Origin: Acidianus infernus
GTDB taxonomy: Archaea > Thermoproteota > Thermoprotei_A > Sulfolobales > Sulfolobaceae
Direction: 5' to 3'
NCBI RefSeq assembly: GCF_009729545.1
Contig: NZ_WFIY01000004.1
Span: 1,276,001 to 1,340,000, forward strand
DNA: 64,000 nt
Below, one piece after another: positions 45,669-53,951 of the stretch. Numbering within the stretch: the first letter of the stretch is position 1; each line of letters begins with the position of its first letter. The notes under the pieces were generated by a model. It saw nothing but the letters and a program-made list of their open reading frames with translations, made no database searches and was not told where the DNA came from. The translations under genes were made by a program, and so were the position numbers.

Positions 45669-46673
45669 TCACTTCACCGACCTCCTAGCTCTAGGATCTA
45701 TTATGAATTCCACTAGATCCACGAAATATAGTAAGATAATAGCATATAAAGTTAACAAAAACGTTGAGCCAAGAACTATCATTATTTCATCACCTAATGC
45801 TGCGTAAAATAGCTTATAGCCTAAGCCGGGTATACCAAAATATACTTCAATGAAAAAGTCTCCAGATATTGCAAAAGCTAAATCAATTGCAGTTCTGACT
45901 ATCACTGGGATAATCGAAACCCTTCTTGCATGAGCTCTTACTATCTTTTCCCTTAAACCCGCTAGTCTCTCATATTTTATAAAATCAGAGTCTAGATTTT
46001 CTATCATAGCGTTTCTCATTAATATTCCCCTAGTTGAAAACCCGTATATGAAAGTTAAAATAAGCCAAGGTAGCCAGAATACCTTTAGATCTGTAACGAT
46101 ATTTGTCCAATTTTGAACCTCATTATATACTGAAATAGGATAAATCTTTAGCGCTACAGCAAATAAAAACCATAAGAATAAAGTTATTACAAAGATAGGT
46201 AAGTTATAATCTACTATAAAATAGTTCATTATAGCAACATCTATCTTTGTATTCCTCTTTATTGCAGCTATAGAACCTAGATATATACTAGCCAATGTTT
46301 GAAATATAACCGGAGGTATAGTTAATATTACCGTAAAAGGCAAAGCGGAAAGTAAGCAGACTGCCACACTTTGGTGATTAACTGGACAGACTCCTAGATT
46401 AAGCGTTAGCATATGAATAAAATAAATAAAGAATTGTACCTCTAAAGGATAATTAAGTCCTAACCCTCTATCTATAGATTGTATTGCTAATTGCTCTGCA
46501 AGTTCTGGATTTTTAGAATGAAGGAACTCTGATGGATTAATAAAATGATAAGCAGGGTTTATTCCTAAAAGCTGAGGAATTCCAAGAACTAACATCCAGA
46601 CGAATGCTGTAAAAATCAAGAGCAATATTAACCTTTCTACTGCTCTCTTAACTAAATAAGAAGCTAAACCCAA
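45669..46673 (-). CDS. oligopeptide ABC permease (OppB/DppB-like)
   Basis: A 334-residue, 6-TM permease. The EAA-type loop is KYERLAGLREKIVRAHARRV near residues 234-253, then an OppB-like GDFFIEVYFGIPGLGYKLFY segment near 270-289. An extracytoplasmic stretch of about 60 residues follows TM1 (NPAYHFINPSEFLHSKNPEL), as in DppB. It forms the transport channel with the OppC-like protein encoded next. It lies 34 bp after the binding-protein gene. Confidence 0.88.
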   Translation of the reverse strand: MGLASYLVKRAVERLILLLIFTAFVWMLVLGIPQLLGINPAYHFINPSEFLHSKNPELAEQLAIQSIDRGLGLNYPLEVQFFIYFIHMLTLNLGVCPVNHQSVAVCLLSALPFTVILTIPPVIFQTLASIYLGSIAAIKRNTKIDVAIMNYFIVDYNLPIFVITLFLWFLFAVALKIYPISVYNEVQNWTNIVTDLKVFWLPWLILTFIYGFSTRGILMRNAMIENLDSDFIKYERLAGLREKIVRAHARRVSIIPVIVRTAIDLAFAISGDFFIEVYFGIPGLGYKLFYAALGDEIMIVLGSTFLLTLYAIILLYFVDLVEFIIDPRARRSVK

Positions 46674-46707
46674 AAATAATACACCTAAAAAAATTGAGAG
46701 TTACCTT

Positions 46708-49242
46708 TTATTTAAACCTTATCAAAATTGCTACTCCTATTAATGCTAGTACAACAGTTATTCCTATCATTGCTATTACTGCAGAACTAACGGAAGGAAC
46801 AGATGGTGGCGTGTAAGTTAATAACGTGGAGTTTACTGTTACGCTAAAGAGACTAGCTGGAGCATAAGTATATCTAGTCAATTTAGATGCACAAGAGATT
46901 AGTGAGCTTATGTTAGAAACATAAGTAGTAATAGTAATAACTGTTGGAGAGTAAGGATATACTGCATACCACCTATAAGCATAGTGAGGCATCATCATTG
47001 TATGTCCCATTACTGTTATTGGGGCATAATAAGTAGCATTGATAAATACTACGTAGAACTCGTTTGGCTTTAAGTAACTAGTATTAACCTCAACCTCGTA
47101 CTCATCAGTGCCTTTTACATGAATTAAATTCAACTTCTCTATAGGCGTTGTAGACCCGTATGCCCATACTTCAGCATATCCAGTAGCGTTGGTTATTGGG
47201 CAACAAGGCTTAGGTGCTGTCTTTATAACAGTACCGTTGGATGCAACAACTATGTATGGAGATGCTATGATTTGAGTAATTTTGGTAGTTATAGTTGCAA
47301 CTGATCCTGCAGTAACGTTATACGTACAGGCTAATGGATTCCACAAGAAGTTTCCTACAAATGGCTTCACTATAGCGCCTATCGAGTAATTCCATTCATA
47401 TATATACCATGGGAATCCTCCTGGCAATTCTCCTTTATACGCTAAGCATACGAAGCTAGGATAATCTGGATTATACTGGCATGGTTTATAATTCAAGTAT
47501 ATACATGGTGGTACAATAATTTCATTACTAGCAGATAGTAAGCATGCTGCTGTGCTATTGAAGTATAATTTTATTTCATAAATGTTATTTGCCGGAACAC
47601 AAGAGTATACTAATGAAGGCATTGTACCGTATACTATTTTCATTGCATAATTTGGTATTTCTGAATAGTTAACGTAGACTGGAATACCGAAGTAATTGCC
47701 TATGTATACGTGGCTAATGTTAAGTCCTAATGGATTATTATTTGGACAATATCCTGGCATGTCAAAATACCATATAGAGAAGTTGTAATCTAATGCAGTT
47801 AGAGGCATACCGTTTATCCACGTAGCATTATGAACGAAGCAGAATATAATCTCAGTACCGTTTATGATCTTATGCCCGTTTATAGTAACATTGTATAGAT
47901 GTATTATCTTATAATTGGCAACATAAGGCTGCAAACCTAGAGGTGTTGGCTCACTAGGTGGAGTAGTTAATGGAGTCGGTACTCCCTGATCCCATATTTC
48001 TGAAGACGAGTAGAAGTTACAGTATAAAATATCCATATTTGGTGCTTTAAATCCACAAGTTCCCATTGCCTCTACTAGTCTTCCGGTTATTGTATTTCCT
48101 TCATGTATGTCAGTATATGTAAGCGTATATCCCTCGTCTGGAGACGCAACATAGCCATAATAGTTATTGGTAATTGCGGGCGTAATACATGTAGTCCAAC
48201 CTAGTATTACCCATGGTTCATCCCATTGTAAGTCTACTAAAGCATTAGCTAGGTTAACTAAAGCTTGAGAGTAAGTCGGATCTTTTGTATAAGCTGCAGA
48301 TAATTGAGCATTAACTGTTGAATTTACATAACAGTTAAATTCTACTATAGGAGCCAGAGGCCCCAGAGTGGAATAATAGTCAGCTATAAGTGCTGTATAG
48401 CTTAGGTATCCAAAATTAATTAATCCATATTTTAAGCTAGATAGGTCAGTACCAAGGCATGATCCTGGGTAGTCTATAATCTCTAAATTCTTACCGAAAT
48501 GTATCTCACATGCGTTATGTTCTAGCATGCTTATCCAAGCCTTGCAATTATAGAAATCTTCTTGAATATAAACTGGAATAACTACTGGAGTTCCATTAGG
48601 ATATGTCCATTCACCTAATGACGGGTTATAAACCAAACCTGCATCCTTTAAATATTGACATGCTCTTTTTGGACAGTAAGATTCATGAGCACTATATATA
48701 CTATATAGTTCACTTATTAAAGTAGTATTGCTTGCTAAGCAGGGAAATACTGCAGGACATATATATAATCCATTAGGTACACCTTTAAGTCCATTACATA
48801 GTATTTGAGATTCTACACAAGCAGGATTTATTAAACTAGCTATTGCCCATCTGAAATATACATTATTTTCTGGATAATATTTGAAGTTAAATTGAAAGAA
48901 TATAAAGCTATAGGTCACTTCATCATATACAGACACCGATGGTAACTTCTCTAAAGTTTCTATGCATGAGCTTAAAAATTGTGAAGCTGGAAGTGCATTA
49001 ATTAATTGTATATTACCAGATAAGAAGCACTCGTAGATCTGTGTATTTATTGTATAATTCCATAAGAATATTATTGAACCTAAATATGGACCGAACTTAC
49101 AGTAGTCTATTGCAGGAGTTACATGTTGTTTTAATGCCGATGGCGCTACAAAAACTCCTGCGGCCTCCGAAACTATCATACCTCCTAATAAAACTATTAT
49201 ACCTAGCAAGAGAATTTTAAAGTATATAGATTTACTTTTCAT
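46708..49242 (-). CDS. membrane-anchored family-5 solute-binding protein
   Basis: An 844-residue extracytoplasmic binding protein. Residues 7-30 form a signal/anchor (YFKILLLGIIVLLGGMIVSE). The body has family-5 (peptide/nickel) features such as FRWAIASLINPACVE, ACQYLKDAGLVYNPSLGEWT and NYYGYVASPDEGYTLTY. The C-terminus has a TM (VIAMIGITVVLALIGVAILI) ending RFK, which anchors it to the outer face of the membrane. It is rich in cysteine and N-x-S/T, as expected for a glycosylated extracellular archaeal protein. It is the first gene of the transporter operon; TTTTTAAGT about 25 bp upstream fits a promoter. Confidence 0.85.
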   Translation of the reverse strand: MKSKSIYFKILLLGIIVLLGGMIVSEAAGVFVAPSALKQHVTPAIDYCKFGPYLGSIIFLWNYTINTQIYECFLSGNIQLINALPASQFLSSCIETLEKLPSVSVYDEVTYSFIFFQFNFKYYPENNVYFRWAIASLINPACVESQILCNGLKGVPNGLYICPAVFPCLASNTTLISELYSIYSAHESYCPKRACQYLKDAGLVYNPSLGEWTYPNGTPVVIPVYIQEDFYNCKAWISMLEHNACEIHFGKNLEIIDYPGSCLGTDLSSLKYGLINFGYLSYTALIADYYSTLGPLAPIVEFNCYVNSTVNAQLSAAYTKDPTYSQALVNLANALVDLQWDEPWVILGWTTCITPAITNNYYGYVASPDEGYTLTYTDIHEGNTITGRLVEAMGTCGFKAPNMDILYCNFYSSSEIWDQGVPTPLTTPPSEPTPLGLQPYVANYKIIHLYNVTINGHKIINGTEIIFCFVHNATWINGMPLTALDYNFSIWYFDMPGYCPNNNPLGLNISHVYIGNYFGIPVYVNYSEIPNYAMKIVYGTMPSLVYSCVPANNIYEIKLYFNSTAACLLSASNEIIVPPCIYLNYKPCQYNPDYPSFVCLAYKGELPGGFPWYIYEWNYSIGAIVKPFVGNFLWNPLACTYNVTAGSVATITTKITQIIASPYIVVASNGTVIKTAPKPCCPITNATGYAEVWAYGSTTPIEKLNLIHVKGTDEYEVEVNTSYLKPNEFYVVFINATYYAPITVMGHTMMMPHYAYRWYAVYPYSPTVITITTYVSNISSLISCASKLTRYTYAPASLFSVTVNSTLLTYTPPSVPSVSSAVIAMIGITVVLALIGVAILIRFK

Positions 49243-49341
49243 ACAAGTTTTTGATGGAATATTTACTTAAAAACCTTTCTCAAATTCTCACCTTATATGT
49301 AAGCAAAACTTAAACTTTTAATACTATATATGAATCAAATA

Positions 49342-49363
49342 TTTCATCACAACGATGATGAAA
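49342..49363. promoter_or_regulatory. candidate operator palindrome
   Basis: TTTCATCA-CAACGA-TGATGAAA: perfect 8-bp arms with a 6-bp spacer, centred about 110 bp upstream of the binding-protein start and about 140 bp upstream of the divergent gene at 49490. The spacing suits a dimeric regulator. No regulator gene is adjacent. Confidence 0.4.
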
Positions 49364-49489
49364 GAAATTTAAAGTTAAAAATAATTTTTAAGTTCTAATA
49401 TGCTTTCACTTTAATACATCACTATTTATCTATGAGATTTCATAAAAATTTATATTCTAATATGGACTCAATCTATTGAGGATATAAAT

Positions 49490-50560
49490 ATGAGATCTAC
49501 TCAAGTAGGAATAATATTATTTATCATTATATTAATTGTTGTTGCCGCAATAGGAATATACTTAAATTCTGAAATATCTGCATTATCTTCCAGTTATAAT
49601 TCCTTAGCTAGTAAGTATAACGCATTAAAGAGCGAATCTTATACAATGAACTCGTCATATGCTAGTTTAAAGGCTAATTATACGGAATTATCCAATAATT
49701 ATAATGAACTAAAATCCTATTTTACGGCATTATTAGAGCATTATGAGAGTTTAAATGAATCCTTCTACGGTAATAAGTCAATGTTACTGTCAGAATTAAA
49801 CCTTGAAGATGGATATGCTACAGCATATCAAGTTTTAGAATATTTGGCTTCCTCAAACGCTAAAGAAATCTCAAATATGTTCTGCCCCAACGTAACTGGC
49901 TTCATTTCTGTAGGTAAAATTAACGGTAGCTTTAGTGGAATTGTTAATGTAAATAAAATGTTTTCACAAGTATTCGCATATCCAATAGTTAGAGCGTTCC
50001 TATGCTGTGGAGTTGTGTATAACACTTCTCACTGCCTTATAATATCTGCTTTAGTAAAATATTGTAACGTTAACAGTACCGGAGGAACAACGTTTATTTA
50101 CGTATTATATCATATGACCTTATCTAATCAGTCAATGTTCACATGGAAGATAAGCAGTATAGATGTATATAATTACTTTAATGAAATCCAGTATCAGATG
50201 GCATTAGATGGACTTACATACATTCACGCAATATGCTCTAAAGATACTCCAGTAATTTCAGAGTTAGGAATAGGGCAATTCCCAAGCTATGTATTCTTCT
50301 GTACTAACTTACCATTGGCAGGAAATTACACGGTATCAGAGTTAAACAGTTTATTAAAGAATGTGACAACTTTCAATATAAGAATAGATTACTATAACTT
50401 TACTGCAGTTGGAAACTGTTTAACTGGAGTTATCTACGCATACGTTAAAATGATATATAACGGACATACATTCTGTGGAGAATTAAAGATTAGTGAACAT
50501 GCAAAAGTTCAGGCTAACGGCTTGCCAGAAATATATCAAGTAAGTTTCTGTAAAATGTGA
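49490..50560 (+). CDS. anchored coiled-coil protein with Cys-containing outer domain
   Basis: A 356-residue protein. The N-terminal TM (VGIILFIIILIVVAAIGIYL, residues 7-26) is followed by an S/N/Y-rich heptad region to about residue 95 (LSNNYNELKSYFTALLEHYE). A globular domain then carries seven or so cysteines (FCPNVTG, FLCCGVV, NCLTGV) and N-x-S/T sites, as in extracellular Sulfolobales proteins. It is transcribed divergently from the peptide transporter with a shared 247-bp promoter region holding the palindrome at 49342. Function unknown. Confidence 0.65.
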   Translation: MRSTQVGIILFIIILIVVAAIGIYLNSEISALSSSYNSLASKYNALKSESYTMNSSYASLKANYTELSNNYNELKSYFTALLEHYESLNESFYGNKSMLLSELNLEDGYATAYQVLEYLASSNAKEISNMFCPNVTGFISVGKINGSFSGIVNVNKMFSQVFAYPIVRAFLCCGVVYNTSHCLIISALVKYCNVNSTGGTTFIYVLYHMTLSNQSMFTWKISSIDVYNYFNEIQYQMALDGLTYIHAICSKDTPVISELGIGQFPSYVFFCTNLPLAGNYTVSELNSLLKNVTTFNIRIDYYNFTAVGNCLTGVIYAYVKMIYNGHTFCGELKISEHAKVQANGLPEIYQVSFCKM

Positions 50561-50931
50561 CTTTCTAAAGTAATATTAAAGAATAAAAATTTTAATTATT
50601 TTTTATATTATAAGATTAATTTAGGAAAAATTTACATCAAAACATGCTTATCTAAGCAATTTATTTGGATATAACCTCTTTTAAATTATAATTTAACAAA
50701 AGTAATGCGTCCTTACTAATGAAATATAAACTTATGATTTACTCACAATAAACTGTTCAACTATCTTAGACTATTACAATAAAATAATTTATTATAATCA
50801 TCTATTACTTTTTAAAAAATCTAGGATAAAATTGATTATTAGCCGATATTATGTTTTACTCATCTTTAAAAATCCTCCTTTCCGAAGGTTCGAAAATTAG
50901 GATTTTAATTCTCGTCATATACTTTAAGATT
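50561..50931. other. AT-rich intergenic region, nothing recognised
   Basis: About 370 bp of very AT-rich spacer. A possible TATA (CTTTTTAAAAAA near 50809) could serve lplB. An in-frame ATG at 50851 precedes the preferred lplB start but the extra 27 residues look unlike the family. Confidence 0.5.
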
Positions 50932-51216
50932 ATGAAAATAGGAATTTATGAGTTAAAGGCAAAGAAAGGAGTAATTAGAACAACTGTAAAATACTACGGA
51001 GATTCGTTAGACATAAAAATATCCGGAGATTTCATGGTGTTCCCAGAGGACGTAATTTTTGATCTGGAAAAGAAACTTCAAGGTCTCTCTTTAAACGACT
51101 TGCAAAACTTGCCTAAGATCTTAGAGGAAATTTTATCAAAGGCTACGCTTTTTGGGTGTACAATTGAAGATTTTAAGAACTCAATTTACGGTGCTTTAAG
51201 AGAGGTGGGATTATGA
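50932..51216 (+). CDS. lplB: lipoate-protein ligase accessory subunit LplB (C-terminal domain)
   Basis: A 94-residue protein from ATG 50932 (MKIGIYELKAKKGVIRTTVK). SGDFMVFPEDVIFDLEKKLQ and SKATLFGCTIEDFKNSIYGAL correspond to the accessory domain that bacterial LplA carries at its C-terminus. In archaea such as Thermoplasma this is a separate protein needed for the ligase's adenylation step. It overlaps lplA by 4 nt (ATGA), so the two are made together. I chose this start because the earlier ATG at 50851 adds a hydrophobic extension foreign to the family. Confidence 0.82.
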   Translation: MKIGIYELKAKKGVIRTTVKYYGDSLDIKISGDFMVFPEDVIFDLEKKLQGLSLNDLQNLPKILEEILSKATLFGCTIEDFKNSIYGALREVGL

Positions 51217-51977
51217 GAGTTTTATTCTATGAAAATGACGAAAATCCCTATTTTAGTATGGCCTTTGAAGAAAGCTTGTGGAGAAACCTTAAAGAGGGTA
51301 AAGTTGATAATACTTTAAGATTTTGGAGGCATAAAAATGTAGCAATTATAGGATATTTCCAATTGGCAGAGGAAGAATTAAACTTCGACGTCATTAGGAA
51401 ATATAAGATTGACGTCGTTAGGAGATTTACCGGTGGAGGCGCAGTATATCAAGATATGGGCTGCTTAATATGGACTATAGCGGTTAAAGGTCCGAAAGAC
51501 GGAGGGGTAAACTATTTGTACGATTTCCTCCTCAAGGGTTTTGTTAATGCATTAAAACATTTTGCCAATGTAAGAGTAGAAAATGTAAACGACGTTGTTG
51601 TAAATGAAAGAAAGGTTTCGGGAACTTCAGCGACATTTCAAGAAGATTACTATTTACTTCACGGAACTTTACTCATAAATACTAATCTGGAACTTATGGG
51701 CAAAGTACTTAAGGTTTCTAAGGCTAAGTTATCAGATAAGGGAGTCTCAGAGGTTAAATATCGTGTCACTAACCTCGTTGACGCTCTAGGAAGGAAAATA
51801 GATACTTCAGAAATAATAGATGCAATAATAAAGGAGTATTCTTCTCTTCTGGGAGAAAAAGCCTATTTCGACTTGCCAACTACTGATGAAATAAAACTTG
51901 CAGAAGAACTTTATGAGAAAAAATACTCTAAGCCAGAATGGAATTTACTTAGGCTACCTTCAAGCTACTTTGAATAA
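51213..51977 (+). CDS. lplA: lipoate-protein ligase A, catalytic subunit
   Basis: A 254-residue BPL/LplA-fold enzyme. NPYFSMAFEESLWRNL at the start, DVVRRFTGGGAVYQDMGCLI near residues 69-88 (the R-R-x-[ST]-G-G-G-A-V-x-H/Q-D lipoyl-AMP motif), NDVVVNERKVSGTSATFQED near 127-146 with the catalytic lysine, and LLHGTLLIN near 149-157. It activates lipoate with ATP and transfers it to a lysine of lipoyl proteins (2-oxoacid dehydrogenase E2, GcvH, or LbpA of the sulfur-oxidising Hdr system). The separate LplB subunit is encoded directly upstream. Confidence 0.92.
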   Translation: MRVLFYENDENPYFSMAFEESLWRNLKEGKVDNTLRFWRHKNVAIIGYFQLAEEELNFDVIRKYKIDVVRRFTGGGAVYQDMGCLIWTIAVKGPKDGGVNYLYDFLLKGFVNALKHFANVRVENVNDVVVNERKVSGTSATFQEDYYLLHGTLLINTNLELMGKVLKVSKAKLSDKGVSEVKYRVTNLVDALGRKIDTSEIIDAIIKEYSSLLGEKAYFDLPTTDEIKLAEELYEKKYSKPEWNLLRLPSSYFE

Positions 51978-52051
51978 TTTCGTCAATCCTTACGTGGGAG
52001 GATTTCAACTATCGAGACTCCAATCTTCTTACTGGAGTTTTAGACTATTCT

Positions 52052-53146
52052 TTATAGAAATTTCGGCACAAGATTCCTTAAAATTTCCTTTAATTTTTCA
52101 AATGACGCGTTTATGTCACTTATTCTCACATACTCGTCGGAGGAATGCAACTTATTAAGCTCACCCGGACCGTAGACTATGGTAGGAATTCCCTTCAACC
52201 TAAAGTACCTTCCATCTGTTGCATAAGGAGTAATAAAAGGTTTAAGACCTAGAAAGAAAGGTAAGGAAGTGTAATTGGGCTCTGAGGAATTTATTACTTC
52301 AATTTCTCCTTTAACTCTTATTTTTTCTAAAACTTCTCCAGTCGTAATCCCAGGAGGAATTCTCATGTCTATTTCAACTTCAGCATAATCTGGAACTACG
52401 TTAACTTTAGTTCCACCTTTGATTACTCCAGGGTTAAAGGTTATTTTCCTCACATCACCAAATATTTTATCGTCAATCTCCTTGACATTATTTACAGCTT
52501 CTTCCAACTCTTTTGGAATATTGACGGAAAAATCGTTTATCTCTTTCTCTAAAACTAGAATATCGTCTATTAACTTTAAAATAGAGTTATCGCCGAGAGA
52601 GGGAGTGCTTCCATGAGCTGATTTACCCCTTTCCTTTATTTTAATTTGCAATAAGCCCTTTTCTCCTATGTTTATTCTCCCTGAACCCGTGGGTTCTCCT
52701 ATTATTACAAAGAAAGGAGAAAACTCTTCAGCTAAGAATTTACTTCCTTTTTTACCTCCAGTTTCCTCGTCTGGGACTGCTGTAAAAAGCAAAGGGTAAT
52801 CTAACTTATCTGCCATGGATACGTAAGTTTCCATGAGAACTGCTAATCCTGCCTTCATATCCGTTGCTCCTCTTCCGTAAATTTTATCGTCTACTATCTT
52901 AGGAACGAAAGGATCTAAAGTCCAGCCTCCCCCTGGAGGAACTACATCGAAATGTCCATTAAGCATTAAAGGCCTTCCTTTTCCGCTTGAGGAAATTACC
53001 ACTGGATATCCTTTAACGTATTCCTTAATTTCTGCCTTAAAACCTTGATTTTCCAAATAGTCCTTTATAAACAAAGCGCATTCATAGAGCTCGTTGTCAT
53101 TATAAGTCTTGAAAGAAATTAGCTTCTTTGTCAGTTCTATTAGCAT
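52052..53146 (-). CDS. M20-family deacetylase/desuccinylase
   Basis: A 364-residue M20 enzyme. [13 protein letters not shown] near residues 70-82 (metal His, catalytic Asp), [11 protein letters not shown] near 94-104 (bridging Asp), [11 protein letters not shown] near 125-135 (catalytic and metal Glu), and [20 protein letters not shown] dimerisation segment near 174-189. The C-terminal HSSDEYV carries the last metal histidine. This is the ArgE/DapE type acting on N-acyl amino acids; the substrate cannot be fixed. It is convergent with lplA and unrelated to the M20 gene at 8832 beyond family level. Confidence 0.9.
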   Translation of the reverse strand: MLIELTKKLISFKTYNDNELYECALFIKDYLENQGFKAEIKEYVKGYPVVISSSGKGRPLMLNGHFDVVPPGGGWTLDPFVPKIVDDKIYGRGATDMKAGLAVLMETYVSMADKLDYPLLFTAVPDEETGGKKGSKFLAEEFSPFFVIIGEPTGSGRINIGEKGLLQIKIKERGKSAHGSTPSLGDNSILKLIDDILVLEKEINDFSVNIPKELEEAVNNVKEIDDKIFGDVRKITFNPGVIKGGTKVNVVPDYAEVEIDMRIPPGITTGEVLEKIRVKGEIEVINSSEPNYTSLPFFLGLKPFITPYATDGRYFRLKGIPTIVYGPGELNKLHSSDEYVRISDINASFEKLKEILRNLVPKFL

Positions 53147-53172
53147 GAAAATAAAAAGTGAAACTCTTGTAA

Positions 53173-53880
53173 TTATTGTTTTCTACTTCTTTTCTTCTTT
53201 TCTTGTGCTAAGAAAGGCTTAATTGCTTCAACTATTGCAGAGCACTCGTCTAGCTTTTTCTTAACTATATTTAAGAAGCAGCATAGTGATGAAAATCTCT
53301 CAAAGTTTGTAAACTTTATTGAATTTTGAGGCCTTTCTGTAGATATAGCTAGAAACTTTATTTGCCCAGCTAGCGCTTTTAAGCTTAATTTTCCTACTGT
53401 GGCAAGTTCTGTTGTGTTCCACTTTCCTTCTACTGTTTCAGGAAACTTTATTTCGTTCCAGCTTACTTTACTGCAATCAACATTAACTTCAAACTCTTCT
53501 TTTTGAGAGAATAAGTCAACTATTTCCGCTTCATTTGTCCTTTCATTAAGAAAATTCTTTGAGGCTTCTCTTAATTGTTCATTAGTTGATGCACAACATG
53601 AAAGTGAGATTAAATCATCTAGACTTTCAAAATCTCTTAAGTTAATATTATTAGTACCCCTAGCAGTAGCTACTGATATTAGCGTCACTGTATTTGGTAT
53701 GAAAAGTAATTCAAATCTAAAATAATTACTTTCAGCTAATCTAAGAATATAAGTCTTACCAGAAGAATCGGAGATAGATTTTATATCGCTTATCCTCTTA
53801 TATAATTCGTCTTTATCACAATTATTAACAAAAAATTGGAATCCACGCATTTCCTTGATCTCTTCAGTAGAACACTTCAT
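53173..53880 (-). CDS. hypothetical protein with paired cysteines
   Basis: A 235-residue soluble protein with [12 protein letters not shown] near residues 92-103 and [20 protein letters not shown] near 200-219, and a basic tail ([10 protein letters not shown]). An alpha/beta N-terminal half is followed by a helical C-terminus. No known motif. An AT-rich promoter precedes it on the minus strand. The Cys-Cys pairs could be redox-active or bind metal; function is not recognised. Confidence 0.55.
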   Translation of the reverse strand: MKCSTEEIKEMRGFQFFVNNCDKDELYKRISDIKSISDSSGKTYILRLAESNYFRFELLFIPNTVTLISVATARGTNNINLRDFESLDDLISLSCCASTNEQLREASKNFLNERTNEAEIVDLFSQKEEFEVNVDCSKVSWNEIKFPETVEGKWNTTELATVGKLSLKALAGQIKFLAISTERPQNSIKFTNFERFSSLCCFLNIVKKKLDECSAIVEAIKPFLAQEKKKRSRKQ

Positions 53881-53951
53881 ATCATCAATTATATGAGGTG
53901 GATATTTATTACTTTCTACCTTCTATGTAATTAAAAAGATTGTTAAAAAAA

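Noticed and set aside
51898..52158. ORF over the lplA end and the convergent M20 gene end
   Set aside because: It overlaps two well-supported genes in another frame and has no independent support.
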